Both the position numbers and the translations under genes were made by a program. From Viscum album (lineage: Eukaryota; Streptophyta; Magnoliopsida; Santalales; Viscaceae), in assembly GCA_963277665.1 (NCBI GenBank), contig OY728160.1:45368605-45432604 (forward strand): a DNA stretch of 64,000 nucleotides. The letters are read 5' to 3'. Below the pieces are notes generated by a model that saw only the letters and a list, made by a program, of their open reading frames with translations, did not search any database and was not told where the DNA came from. Each line of letters starts with the position of its first letter. The first letter of the stretch is position 1. This document shows positions 50,661 to 63,067 of this stretch, one piece after another.

Positions 50661-52204
50661 CACTGATCTCCTTAGTTCCCCTCATACCAAATCTCTTATA
50701 TTCTTTCCATATTTAATTACTATTATTTATTATTTTTGATCATTTTAATATTTTAACATTTATTTATGTAATCTCTCCTAGAGTTTACTTTTTTTTGGTT
50801 CATGACATCAAAAATAATATAATAAAAACAATAATATATTTTAAATTAGTCACAATAATATTTTTAAAATAAATTTCTTCCCCATTGAATATGAAATCAT
50901 ATATGATATTTTGGAATGTGGTTCTCTTTATAATGTAGGTTTTACCCTATTACTAATATAAGGTTTGTTAGTACTTGATGTTTCATGGGAGGAAGATATT
51001 GGCGGATGTTTAAAATAAATTAAATGGATAATTTATTTTATTTAGTGGATAAATCATATTATTATATTTATAAATATGACATTATGGAGTATCTATAAGG
51101 TTATCTATTTATATCTCTGTTGGTATTGATTAGTTGCGAATGAGGATCGATGATTAATGATCAAGGGAATCATGAGATAAATGAAAAACATAGTGGGATC
51201 TTCTTCTTTATATATATAGAACTTGTTCTTGACCAATATTTTATCTATTGTCGATGTTGTGTTCATTTTTTTTTGGATTTATGATTTTTCTATTCATTTT
51301 TGTATCATGGATGACACATCAAATTTCTTTTCAATATTTTCATTCTATGCAGGAGCCAAAAAATTATTTAGTATTTCTAAAAATAATTATCATTTTTTCC
51401 AATAATTCACCGATTTGGTTTACATGAGTTTTAATCATTGTCCAAGATCAAATTGAACCATGATAATATTACATTGTTATTATTATTTTTCCCACCACTA
51501 TTAATCATTTTTATCATCATTGTCCCATGGGATTATTGATTTGACATTGATGGGATTGTTAAAATATGAATGATCCCCCATAATCAAGATGGATTCAAGA
51601 AAGAAATAAGGATATGTTGTTCTCATATAGATTATGGAAAACAAAGAAAATATAACTATTGGATTCATCGATTTCGAACCTAATCTATGAAAATAGGTAT
51701 GATGGATACTTATATTGTGATAAAAATTATATACACTGACTACTAGGGTCTAGGAATTGGTGGATAGGGACACAAACATATGATTTTTGTGGATTTTAGT
51801 GAGTTAAATTAAGAGATATGTGGATGAATGAGTGGATCAATTGATCATATAGAGATCATATTTTTGTGTGTGGGAGAAATATGATTAGACTATAATAAAC
51901 ATGAATGTTCTTAGGTAGGCAATCCAAGAGCTTAGAGCACAAGCCCAAGACCACATTTCAAACGACACAATGTGTCCCTATAGGGAGACAAAGTGTGGAG
52001 ACACATGGATGGATGTTAATTTTACATGAAATGACACACCTAGATAAATATTAAATGTCATACATTCTATGATCCTACATACATGTCATGTACTTTTCCT
52101 ACAAAATAAATACCCTGTGTATCTCATTCTTTGAAACTCATATTTGCTCTTGAGTATTTCCTATAATGATTATTTCTTTAGGGAAAAAATGTTTGTGGCC
52201 TCCA
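50661..52204 (+). repeat. Possible LTR end before a primer-binding-like site
   Basis: The stretch before 52205 has LTR-like traits: a TATA-like CTACAAAATAAATACC near 52099-52114, an LTR-type CA end at 52203-52204, and then a primer-binding-like site. The region 51900-52020 is richer in G+C than its surroundings. No second copy was found in the window and the left edge is unknown. Confidence 0.3.
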
Positions 52205-52207
52205 TTT

Positions 52208-52219
52208 TGGTATTAGAGA
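52208..52219 (+). other. Primer-binding-like site, plus strand
   Basis: TGGTATTAGAGA matches the initiator methionine tRNA complement (TGGTATCAGAGC) at 10 of 12 bases and shares the C-to-T change of the copia element's site. It follows a CA by three T. It would place a plus-strand LTR element to the right, but no coding was recognised there. Confidence 0.4.
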
Positions 52220-55200
52220 TATGAAATGAGGTGTTATAACTGATATGATCCTTTTAAATACACTTGACCAATAGAAGTGACCAGTTTTGATCATCCGAGA
52301 TATTTGAGGGTGGGTACACCCTTGTCGCACTTGGGCATGGTTCCATGGTACACATTATAAAAGTAGAGTAGGTACACCCCCCAAAAAAGGGAATATGGTT
52401 AATATATCTATATTTTAGTACTCACCCTTCATTGAGATTTTTCAAAGAATGATTCCCCTACTATAGGTCACAGTCCATCAGCTATAGAGCATTGTTGGGA
52501 GGAATATACCCTCTAGATTGATTCTAGTGAGGATTCATAGGGTGGTTTTCATCATATATGGGACCGTAATAACTATACCTAGACTCATTATCACATAAAG
52601 ATGGATTTGGAGATTAATACATCTATACTTGTATAACTTGGTTTTCATTTTGACTATATCTGTTGATTGGGTCTTATTTCCCTCTTTCTTTATGGGATCA
52701 GCTTACTATTTTCCTCTATTTTTTCCCTCATAATTTTTTTGGGAATACAACTATGTATGATTATAGCCACCCCTAAAATGGTTATTCCACATGGGTATTT
52801 TATTATCTAGAATAAAAAATGATTTGAAGTGAGTTTATTAGACCTGATATTAGAGAAGCATAAAAGTACTAAGAGGTGTTGTCCATGTTCAATGTTTAGT
52901 CTTGAAGAATGTGAGTTAGGACGTCCTTAGTTTTACCCATTTATAGTTGTTTTCATTTGCGTACATCCATTCTAGTTTGGTTTTTACTTTCCCTGTTAAT
53001 ATGTTTTATATAATACCATGCCTCACATTGATGTATTCCTATAGAATATTTTAATCTTTTGTTACTCTCTAGATGCTATATTATTATTTTATATATATAT
53101 ATTCACTATTTTATGGAGTTGGTCATGTGATTTTATATAGGTAAATTAATTCAATCCCTCCCATTTCAATGATATTCCTACATGGTGCTTATATCTTTCC
53201 CAATCTAATTGGTGGAATGCATGAGATGTCACCCATGGAATACTATTAACCCTCAAGGGGCTCGGGTAGGTTTAGTCCTGATATTGTGGTATCAAAGGAT
53301 GGTTATCATTGGAAGGGTGTTTTTGATTTTTACATCTCACAAGGATTACTTTATAAACATAATGAAATTATGTAAGAGTTCCTCAAGTTCATTCCTTATG
53401 TCATTGAATCTAGTGATTGTTTAGATAACGATATATATGTATACTAGGTATCTAATTACCAATTCATCGACTCATCATGATCAGACATCAGTTTAAGGGA
53501 AACCAATGGTACATGTGTCATATATGATTTAGAAGAATTTAATTCAGGTATTTATTGATATAGCTACCTAGACATTCTAATATAACCATGGTATTTTATA
53601 TTTTCTTTTTTCATTCTGAAACAATTACTACCTACTATGATACAAAAATAGGGCAATGAAAATTATTATATGATCAATGAGACCTTGGTGTAGTGTCATA
53701 TCCATGATTTTTTACCACTATGATAAAAAATAGTAGTCTTTCCACCTAAATTAAAGTGTTGGGATCCACTTTCAGTGGTCCTAGTGGATAATCAAATACA
53801 TGTTGAGAAGATGACATCTCCAATAGGCCATGATGATGATACATACAGGCTCATCGTATTACCTGAGTTCTGAAATCGAAGACTCTTTGGGTTTCTTGTA
53901 AATATATACCCTTAAGAAAAGGTGGATTTGCTCATAGTGGTGGTTCAAACCCTCTAACTTACACAAAAACCTAACTATCTGATGGTTTCTATTAAACCAT
54001 GGCCTATTCATAGAGTACTAGGGAACTGATTGGGTTCAATGAATCATTCTCATGATGATACAACACACTTGTTGATAGACATTCATCAGTTATTCCACAA
54101 TCACTATTGTTGATTAATCATGTTCTCTTTATAGATCTAGCGGTTTCCTGGTCTATATATGGGTGATGTGTAATTTTTTTCTTATGGTTTAAGGATTACA
54201 AACCATACATGATAATATATTGATAAGGTGAATGATTTTTTATTATAATTAAAGAATTTTTAGAAAGGATTTCATAGGGATATTCATGATAGTGTGGCCT
54301 CTTTAGGAATTCCCACTTATGTGAGAGTGGTAAAAAATGTCTTGGTTATAAATAATAATCATGTATATGTATGATGGGTTTTTTGGGATTGAAGTGTTCA
54401 TTTTGGGGACTTGAGGTCTATAAAATATACCATGTATTAGTTATCAGTTCTCTGCACAAGTGGAATAATTATTCATTTACTCGCATAAATGGATCCTCAT
54501 TATAGGTTTCACATAAAGGGTCTAGTTAGAATAGGTAAGGATGATGTTACAATTCTATCACGAGATGACACATGGATCATGATTTCCCGACACCATTTGC
54601 TATAAATGGTGGAAAGAACATGGATGATTCTATAAGATATAAGAAACATCAGGATCAGTGATCTCAAAGGTTTATTTCGGGAAGACCCATGGGAGGAAAA
54701 ATGAAAGATGAGTGGGCATAGCTCCTAATGGAATATTTGTAGGATTATGATGTAACTATGATCTCCTCACATAATCTAAACTAGGTTTCCCATGCTATGA
54801 TTATAGGCTAGTGGGCGAGATCACTGGTATTTTCAATCCATATAGGTCTATGGTTTTCCTATTCATGATATGATTCTAGGTATGATCTATATCTAATCTA
54901 CATTATCATCAGTACTTATTGATGATAGGGAGATTCATTCCTTTATCACCATATCAATTGTGTGGGAAAAGTCACCATATCAATTGTGTGGGAAAAAGTG
55001 ATTCTAGTTGAGTACATGGACCGAATTATTTGGATAGACATTTCTATAGGTGGTGATTCTTTTACATCACACAACTTATGAAAGTGTGATTTGGTTCCCC
55101 TGAGAGATTGTTTATCATGGGAACTCATGGTAATTGTGATGAATCAATATGATTGCATCTTTTGTATTGACTAGTATATGTAGAGAATATCCAGATAGAC

Positions 55201-55768
55201 TGTGATCACAAAAGTGTTATATGCCTACAAAAATATGGGATTATATTCTTCTTTATGGGTGAAAAAGATCTTATGGGACGGTGAGTGGAGGTTATAAGTA
55301 GGAAGTGGCAACAAATCACTCACCAGATCGATTTTTTAGACGTTATTTTGATTATTTTTTGATGAATCTGAAATCTAGATATAGTACATGATTATATGGA
55401 TATCATTCATGAATATTTTCTAGGAATACCACGAAGGTGGTATATTGACCAATACAAAAACCTATACCTTGAGACCATACCAATATCTTGTATAAGATAT
55501 TTGATGGATCCTGCTAAGAATCCAATTTTGATGGTATAGTTGTAAGACCATCAATAGATGGTTTTCATTTGAACTATTATGGCCCCTCAAGTAGAACTGA
55601 ATATTTTTATAAAAAAAATGGGTTTTTAATATTATTTGTTGGTTTGAATCACCTAAATCATGTGAATATCAACAAAAAGTATCCCCTTCAATGTATTAAT
55701 GGATTTTTAAACCAACAAAAAGTTTGGATTTGGTTTTTAAAAATTGTTCTCTAGTCCCACTACCATTA
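52220..55768. other. Unassigned sequence, possible internal region of a plus-strand element
   Basis: About 3.5 kb less A+T-rich than 38-51 kb. Plus-strand frames such as 53209-53424 and 55569-55754 read partly protein-like, but no gag or pol motif could be identified. It ends at the outer edge of the chromovirus 3' LTR. Confidence 0.3.
54946..54996. repeat. Perfect tandem duplication
   Basis: A 25-base segment at 54946-54970 is repeated exactly at 54972-54996 with one base (G) between. Both copies are identical although the surrounding DNA is decayed, so the duplication is recent. Confidence 0.9.
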
Positions 55769-58222
55769 TGTAATGTCCCAACTATTCTAATTGAATTTAG
55801 AAATCAACAAATCATTACTTGGCCTTAAGTGACATCCCCAAGGCACCAAAGGCTGGAAATAAATATTTGAGTGTTTCATGTAAAAGTGGGGGATGATTTA
55901 ACCTTTTTGCAATAAACCAATAACCAAATAACTATAGTATGATGCATGATAAAAACATGATAACTCAACCATCAAATTATTAATGAAACAACACCAAAGG
56001 GTACCATAGCAGTTAAAAATAAAATATTATGTTAAATATTGGAAGATAACAAAAAGGAACTCCAAGACAACTACATAATGACATAGTCCACAAGATTCAT
56101 CCTCCAACATCACCGAATAGACCAAGTATTATGAGGTGGTGCTAAATATGTGTGATAATTTACCTTTTACCATGCCCCGGAAGAAATAATAAGAAAAAGA
56201 GCCAATGTGAACAAGTTGGGGTGAGTATAAAACATTGTATTTTTTCCCCAATGAATTCCATACTAATTCCACTAGGATAAAAATGTTAGAAACATTTATA
56301 TAATATAATTTATATACAAAAATTACGAAAATCATTTATAAATAAATATAAACAATCTCCAAAAACATTTTTAACCAAATGTAAAAAATTCCTATATTCA
56401 CCCATTTTCTAGAATGTCATAATTCCAAATAAACAAACAAAAAAGGAATTAAAACCATTTCCCAATGTCAATTTGTAATAATCATTCCATTCAACTTATT
56501 TATGCATCCAACCATGCATGTTTCGTTATGATTGTTCCATACACATCAACAGTCTCTCATCGATCTACCATGTCATCACATGATAATTACACAATGTGTG
56601 CCATTACACCATTGGCATCAATAACATGGTCATATTCCAACCATGCATTGTAAATTCATTATAAACACATACCAATATTATTTGAAAAAAATTTGAAATA
56701 ACTATTTCAAACCATTTCAATAAAATTATTCTGTTATTGAAACCCATTTAAACAAACCAATTCCAAACAACCCTTCAATTTAAACTAATCCATTACATAT
56801 TTTGTAAACCCTTTAATTACATCCAAGAACCAAGATTCCAAAAAACTAAATTTTAAAACTTCTTTTTAAAATCAACAATCAAACACTTTATTCACAAGCA
56901 CCAATTTTCCTGATTTCAAAAACCATCACCAAAAAAGATTCAATCAATTATAAAGCATCTAATTCATAATAAAATCCAAAAAAATAAATCAATTTGAAAC
57001 CAATCAATTCAATTATACTAAGACTATTAAAGAGTGAAGCCACCTACCTTGAAGGTTTTGTTGAAAAATTAAAACAGACAAAGAATACTCATGAAAATAG
57101 GGTTGATTCTCCCGGAAACCTACTTAGATCTCTTCCCATAACATGATCAAGACCAAACCACAAAATCATTGGAATACATGATCTTAGATATACCCATAAT
57201 GTCTGTATAGATGGGAACTAGAGAGTTGAGGATAATTATATCTCGCGTAGACCAAAGAAAATGTGACAAGAACGGAGAAGAATGACACTTGCTGCAAGAA
57301 TCGAACTTCAAAACACTAGCCCAGGGATCCAGATTGATTTTATAATTCTTGGAAGAGGTTTTCCTACAATAAATGGATAATAATATTGAGTTAGGACTAC
57401 CAAGTAAAAACTATGAGGGACTTGGAACAAAAATGTGTGAGAACCTATTTTTTAATATCAATATTTGACTCTACGCGTAGTTAGACCATACAATTTGACA
57501 AAAAGTGTGTTAGATATTACTTTAAGGATAACCTTTATGGGCCTCCTAGAAAAATCTCCCTAATAGTTCTCCCACTTTGATGGTACACTGTCGCAAAACA
57601 TATAATACGCAAGGTTTTTTCTAGTATTTCTGCATGGATTACTAAAATTAGGAGTATCACATGCTCATCCCCTTTTTTCATAAAAGTTTGCGGTCAAAAC
57701 CTCAATTTTATTATTAAAGAATAAAAATATTTTATAATTTGGGTATAAGGGGACCCATTAAATAGACCAAAGGATCAAGGGAAAGAAGTCCTAACTTGAT
57801 GCCTAGAAAACCCATTTTTTCATAAATGGATTTCCAGTGAATAGTACTACTACAGTACCTAGAAAACTACAGTATGTGCTACATTATTTTCACGGCTACT
57901 GTTCTCACTACAGTACCTCCTCCGCAATAGTGTCACCAATAATAAAATTCCACCACTAGTACAGTAATATTACAATGTCCTGCTATAGATATTCTATAAT
58001 ACCTGAAAATTTTTCTCTACCCCGATTCATTCCTGGGTCTTTTGGATGCCAACCAGGCGCCTTTACCACTTACGTATAGGCTCGTAGTAAGCCCATTCAC
58101 ATCCCATTTACCCCCCAAAACATATAATAAGTTCACCCAACTCTCCCATTATTCATCCTTACACTTTATAGAAATATGAATCAAAATTTAAGGGTTACAT
58201 ACCAGAAGTAGGGGGTACTACA
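55769..58222 (-). repeat. 3' LTR of the chromovirus
   Basis: On the minus strand it starts TGTAGTACCCCC at 58222, immediately after a polypurine tract, and is taken to end ...GGGACATTACA at 55769 (plus strand TGTAATGTCCC). The length of about 2454 bp suits Tekay/Del elements. The 5 bases outside the left end, CATTA (55764-55768), should be the target duplication, but the other end is outside the window. The right edge is firm; the left edge rests on the typical end sequence. Confidence 0.65.
57843..57975. repeat. CTACAGTA motif cluster in the chromovirus LTR
   Basis: Within about 130 bp there are repeated variants of ACTACAGTA: near 57847, 57869, 57894, 57911, 57958 and 57967. Such CTACAGTA-type clusters are known from LTRs of Tekay/Del-like elements in plants; their role is not known to me. 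Confidence 0.55.
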
Positions 58223-58233
58223 TTCTCCCCAAC
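58223..58233 (-). other. Polypurine tract of the chromovirus
   Basis: The minus strand reads GTTGGGGAGAA directly before TGTAGTACCC. It is almost identical to the tract beside LTR copy D. Confidence 0.7.
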
Positions 58234-58289
58234 ATTGATCTTTCCATCCATGGAATGTAGAAAACCATAACTACCCTAAAAGAGTTCCA

Positions 58290-58488
58290 TCCATTTCTCA
58301 TTCATTTGCTTCTCACATTCCCAATTCTACATCTGAATCTGACCATGTCACCATAAAACCCTCACTAAATTGTTTCTTTTTCCATGAAATACATTCTTTT
58401 TCTTATCCACAATCTACACCAAGATATGAACCACTAAAGCATCTGGATATTGGTAAATGTGATTCCATATGATCACATTGTTAGGATA
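58290..58488 (-). pseudogene. Chromodomain of the chromovirus
   Basis: The minus strand reads NNLVRVLW, then after a stop and a gap NWECEKQMNEKWMELF at about 58370-58290. This fits the plant chromovirus chromodomain (vkVlWr.....aTWE.e..m...yP.LF) located after integrase and just before the polypurine tract. Chromodomains guide insertion by binding chromatin. Two or three stops break it. Its beginning was next to the insertion point of the solo LTR. Confidence 0.65.
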
Positions 58489-59019
58489 AAAAGACCATGG
58501 AAATACTTGAGAGGGGAAAGGTGAATCATGTTTTCAAATTTTACATTTTAAACTAATGGATCTAGTTCTCATGTTGGTAGGAACATGTTAAACCTTTCAA
58601 AAAAATGTATACAAAGAGATGACACAACAATTTTACTTAGTTCACCATAAAGGGATATGTCTAATGATACTACATTGATAGTGAGTCAGTTGTACAACAA
58701 TACACTAATCTTTACTAGATGTGGAATACAATGGATCGGTTTAGTCACTTTATTCTAGCTGCACTTCCTTTACAATATTTTAAGGATAGCTCATTGCGTC
58801 CCTTGGATAACTTCTATCAACTCCCCTAGCTCACTGTTTTGAGAGAAGTCTAACTCACTTTATCAAAATTAATTTCACTTCAATATATTTTCATTGAAGT
58901 CTTTGTATCTATTTAGCACAAGACAGTTCTTTCAATAAAGAACTGAGTATAAGAACACTTAAATCATTATCCACTTTACTCTGATATCCAATACTGTCCT
59001 TTTTGAACTTCCTTCATGA

Positions 59020-59240
59020 TGCTCAACCCTTCACAGAGCAGAACACTTTACAAAGCACACACCTTCGCAGGGTACACTGCTTCGCAGAGCTCACTACTTT
59101 ACAGAGCTCACTACTTCATAGAGCTAACTAATTCATAGAGCTCTAGCCTTCACAGAACAAACCCCATCGAAAATCACAACTACCATTGCAGAACCCACTT
59201 CCGTCACAAAGATCAAATTCCTTCACAAAGAAACATCCTT
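59020..59240. repeat. CTTCRCAGAGC tandem array in the solo LTR
   Basis: About ten copies of a unit of roughly 20 bp, such as CTTCGCAGAGCTCACTA, follow each other, degenerate but regular. The array occupies the position where the copia LTRs at 8130-8280 and 15290-15440 carry the CTTGCGCG motifs. Confidence 0.7.
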
Positions 59241-59452
59241 ATCAAAACTAACTAATCCAATGTGGACTGTCTTATCATCATGAAGAACTCAAAACAAAGA
59301 AGCATTGACTTCTTTCAAGACTAAAGGAGTCATTTTTCAATGATAATTCCTTCATAAAGAACCACCTTCACGGAACACCCATTACCACAGAAATAAAATT
59401 GAATCTATATTTTCTCTCTAATGTTTTTTTCAGAATGGAAAGGGGTTAACTC

Positions 59453-59463
59453 ATATTTATAGG
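59453..59463 (-). promoter_or_regulatory. LTR TATA box (solo LTR)
   Basis: The minus strand reads CCTATAAATAT, matching the TATA box of the two copia LTRs in position and sequence. Confidence 0.65.
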
Positions 59464-59872
59464 CACGATAGAATGTGGTTCTCCACTTCTTCTAGTGTAA
59501 TTTCCGGATTAGTCAAAAATTTCTTTACGACGTATCTCCCATCATAATCTCTATGAATATTCCGCATTAAAAATTCTCATTGTAACCGAAAATCTCTCCA
59601 TCAAATATATTCATGCTGCTACAATGCTCAAATTCTCATAATCATAGATCACACTTCATAAATCACATCTCTACAAAACTCATACATTTATATATTTTCA
59701 TGCGATATTTAAGAATAACCAATGTTCACAATGCTTTCCATTCATCGAATACTACTTATGGCTTGAACTGTATGATCCCATTCCGTGTAATCTCTATCAT
59801 CATCCATTATAGGATTTATTACAAACCCAAACCATAATCCATTTCCAGCAAAGAACATCTCTAGATCCAAGA

Positions 59873-61180
59873 AGATCAAGTTGATACTTTTTCCACTAAG
59901 ATACGTGAAACAGATTCTGCATAGAACTGAACTGTGGTGGAAATTCCAACTGATATTCCACCTCTCTAACCCATTCTAGTATCTCAAATATAACAAAACA
60001 TAATGGGGATAAATTTCGCTATATCCCAAAACGATGGTGTCTAGGCCTTGGAGAGATCCTCATGAACTCATTATCACTCACTGTGAACGTCAAAGGTGTT
60101 CAGTGATGATCCTCATATGATTTTTGACGACTCTATGTTGTATCCATTCTCTTTTCTGATGACCAAAATATTCTCCTTTGTTTTTGGGACAAGGATCAAC
60201 CCAAATAGTGATATCGCACATGTTTCCACCTAGAACAGTGGATAAAGACATGGATTCTCATACAATGCATCAAAGGGATCCATATGTATCAAGGCTTGAT
60301 AGATGTTATTATAAGAAAACTCCACTAAGGGGATATGCTCTTCCCATGAGCCACCAAAATCTATTCCTTAAGACTAAAAAATGACTTCCAACATCTGTAT
60401 CTTCCTACCAGATTGTCCATCCATATAAGAGTGATATGCCACACTCATAGTCAACTATGTCCCATGGGCTTTCTATTATTATTTCCTGAATCAAGACGTG
60501 AACTTCGAATCTATTTTTAAGACTATAGAAACTTTTAATCCATGTCTACTGATAACCTCTTACAAAAATATTCTGAACAGATCCACTACTTTATGAATTT
60601 CATGAATAGAGATGAAATGGGGTGACTTGGTAAGGAAATTCACAATCATCCATATGGCTTCGTCTTTCCATACCATTCTTAGGATAACTATAAACAAATC
60701 TATTGCCATCTGGTCCCATTTCCACATGGGAATATATAAATAATGAAACATACATAGTGGTCTCTAATGTAATTCCTTGACTTACTAACACATTGAGAAC
60801 CTTGAAATGAGCACAACAAATTCCCTTTTAATTTTTCTCCACCAAAATGACTCTTTTGACACCTTATACATCTTCTATATTCTCAAATTTATATCCCATA
60901 TTGAATGGTGCTAAACATGAAGATGTTGTTCCTGAAATGACATATTTACAACCATCCAATATATAAACCATAAAACTAGACTCCCATCAAGTTTCAATCT
61001 CTCAATGTTCTCCCCACCATTGAGTTTTGAACTCATAACCAGGCATTCTGCATCTGATGTTTTTACATCTTTGACCAAATTTACCAAATTAAGAACCACA
61101 GAGACGGAAAATAAAACCACAAAACCACCATGGTCATGACATTCAACATGCATATTGGCTAGGAAAAACATTAACATCCA
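59873..61180 (-). pseudogene. Chromovirus integrase
   Basis: The zinc-binding end is seen at about 60890-60800 as KMYKVSKESFWWRKIKREFV. The core follows in an open frame at 60751-60560: MWKWDQMAIDLF (first catalytic Asp), then DEAIWMIVNFLTKSPHF. The next part reads SRHGLKVSIVLKIDSKFTS, with the second Asp in IDSKF, and GQSGRKIQMLE, where the third catalytic residue Glu (usually in QSER) is Gly. GSWEEHIPLVEFSYNN and IHMDPFDALYENPC follow. The C-terminal FHVSYL lies near 59910. Stops occur, and the solo LTR cuts the link to the chromodomain. Confidence 0.85.
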
Positions 61181-61940
61181 TTCATCTAAAGCTTAATTTT
61201 CTAAATTAGTATATTAATTTCATCTTAATACATCATCCACTAAATTACCATTTCCCAATATAGAAATTATGTCTATGTCAAACATCTAGATATACTCCAT
61301 CCATCTCCATTGCCTTGGATTCAAATACCATTTTTAGAAAATATGTTTCAATCTTTATTTTTCTATGAACACTGTATCTTTCTCACCAAAGATATAATGA
61401 ATCCGGGTAATCATGGCATGAAAAACCACATCCAAATCCAAATTATGGTTTGGGTAATAATTATCATGCACTCTGAGCATCCTTTAATGATAGGAAACTA
61501 CGTGGTCTCCTTGCATGAGAATTAATCCCAACCCAGATCCCATAGCATCGAAATACACCACATACACCTATACTGATTCTGGAAAAATCAAGATATGTGA
61601 TTTTGTAATAAGAACTTGAAGCACATGTTTTTTTGGAAATTACTCTATCCATTTGAATGGACCATTTTTCTTTAAAAAATCTCCCATCAGCGATGCTAGT
61701 CAAGATAATTCACACACAAAGTTTTAAAAATAACCATCTAAACCATGAAAACAATGTATCTCAATAACATTCATTGGGGGTTGCTACGAGAAAATAGGTT
61801 CTCTCATTTCAGGATCCACTAACACATCTTTTTTAGATATTACTTGTCTAGGAAATCATTTCCTTTGTATTAAAAAATGACACTTTTATAGTTTGGAAGA
61901 AAAATAATGGTCTATAAAAATTCCCAACATTATCACCAAG
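61181..61940 (-). pseudogene. Chromovirus RNase H region
   Basis: The minus strand shows VISKKTCASSSYY and DASR-like RISIGVCGVFRCYG at about 61620-61550, and, near 61290-61250, DIISILGNGNLVDDVLR, the usual end of gypsy RNase H (I.Y.PGk.NvvADaLSR). Frame changes lie between these blocks. The catalytic residues cannot all be assigned. Confidence 0.7.
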
Positions 61941-62800
61941 TGTTTCTTATGCTCATTCTTTTTCATTGAATACACCAATATGTCATCCATAAAAACCACA
62001 TTAGAAGAATATTAATATCACTAAAATATATAATTCATCAATTCCATAAAGACCACTGGTGATTTTTTGAGACCAAAAGGCATTAATACATATTCTTAGT
62101 GGACATGTCTTCTTTTATATGCTATTTTCATAATATCATCCTTCGAAACTTTCAATTGATGATATCCTAGTAATGAGTAAATTTTTGAGAACCACTATTA
62201 TCGCTTCAATTGATCAAATAGATCATCAATGCATGGAAGATGAAACTAATTATATGTCATAACATGCTTAATCTTATAGTAATCCACACCCATCCTTAGT
62301 TTTCCATTTTCATTCATCACAAACAATACTAGTTCTTCCCACAAAGATATACATGGCCAAGTGATACATTTTCATTCTAAATAATTGAATTTCTCTTTCA
62401 GTTCCCTTATCTCTCTTGGATCCATCCTATAAGATGGAAGGGAAATAGTAGTAGTTCCCAGAAGGATATCAATCATAAACTCAACTTCCCTTATAGATCA
62501 TAAGACTGAGATGTTCTTGGGAAATAAATCTGAAAATTGATGCAAAACATCTAGAAAATTGGTGTCCTCAATATCTTCTATCTATTCCAAAGTCAATGTC
62601 ACAAACTGGTAAGAGATTATTCCCACTACTGGTGCCAACAAACCCATTACAACAGTATTTATAACTCTTTGTCCGCTAAAGAGATTCTCAATGTCATCCT
62701 CTGTTGTTAAACTAACCATTCTACAATAGAATTCGATGTGTTCCTTGAATTTTTTCAACCAATACATACATAAGATTTCATAAAATACATCCATATCCAA
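61941..62800 (-). pseudogene. Chromovirus reverse transcriptase
   Basis: The minus strand reads GKLRMGVDYYKIKHVM, FHLPCIDDLFDQLKR, FSKIYSLLGYHQLKVSKDDI, EYVLMPFGLKKSPVVFMELM and NVVFMDDILVYSMKK. The last holds an intact FMDD active site at 61993-61982. The frame at 62800-62582 reads CMYWLKKFKEHIEFYCRMVS, the protease-RT linker typical of this group (GMDWL..y.a.IDc..r.V). A few stops, for example within the segment after LKR, break the reading. Confidence 0.88.
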
Positions 62801-62872
62801 AACTTAAGAGTCCCACTTCAATTAAGATCCATTAATAGTTATAGAACATGCTCTACACACAATTTTTCGAAA

Positions 62873-63067
62873 TTATATTTCACCAAGTGGGGTTTGATGT
62901 TTTAACATTGAAAAAATCTTATCATGTTTTAAAATTATAAATTCAATAGTATGAGAAGCAATTAAGGAATAAGATTCACCAATATCAAACATCACATATG
63001 TATTGGTAGAATTCAATAGAATCATACAGCTCACCATAGGTGGTCCATCCTGATCATCTAAAATCAT
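62873..63067 (-). pseudogene. Chromovirus protease fragment
   Basis: This 64-codon frame contains STNTYVMFDIGESYSLIAS, which corresponds to the gypsy protease motif VLFDTGATHSFIS. The active-site DTG has become DIG, which would inactivate it. It lies between the zinc knuckle and RT, as expected. Confidence 0.75.

Larger units (their letters stand above)
58489..59872 (-). mobile_element. Solo LTR related to the copia element
   Basis: The stretch is collinear with the copia LTRs over its full length: GAGGGGAAAGGTGAATCATG (58511-58530), TGTTGGTAGGAAC, GACACAACAATTTTAC, the AAGGGATATGTC block, the TATA box and the GAACTGTATGAT block near the right end. Its size of about 1384 bp fits the 1423-1444 bp copia LTRs. 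No internal copia sequence accompanies it, and chromovirus sequence continues on both sides, so it is a solo LTR left after LTR-LTR recombination. The exact ends and target duplication are not clear. Confidence 0.82.

Noticed and set aside
53209..53424. Possible retroelement RNase H or integrase fragment on the plus strand
   Set aside because: Short resemblances (for example DGYHWKGVFDFYISQGLLYK) could not be tied to a family by any catalytic motif.
60178..60384. 68-codon plus-strand open frame
   Set aside because: It is opposite to the chromovirus integrase block that reads GSWEEHIPLVEFSYNN on the minus strand.
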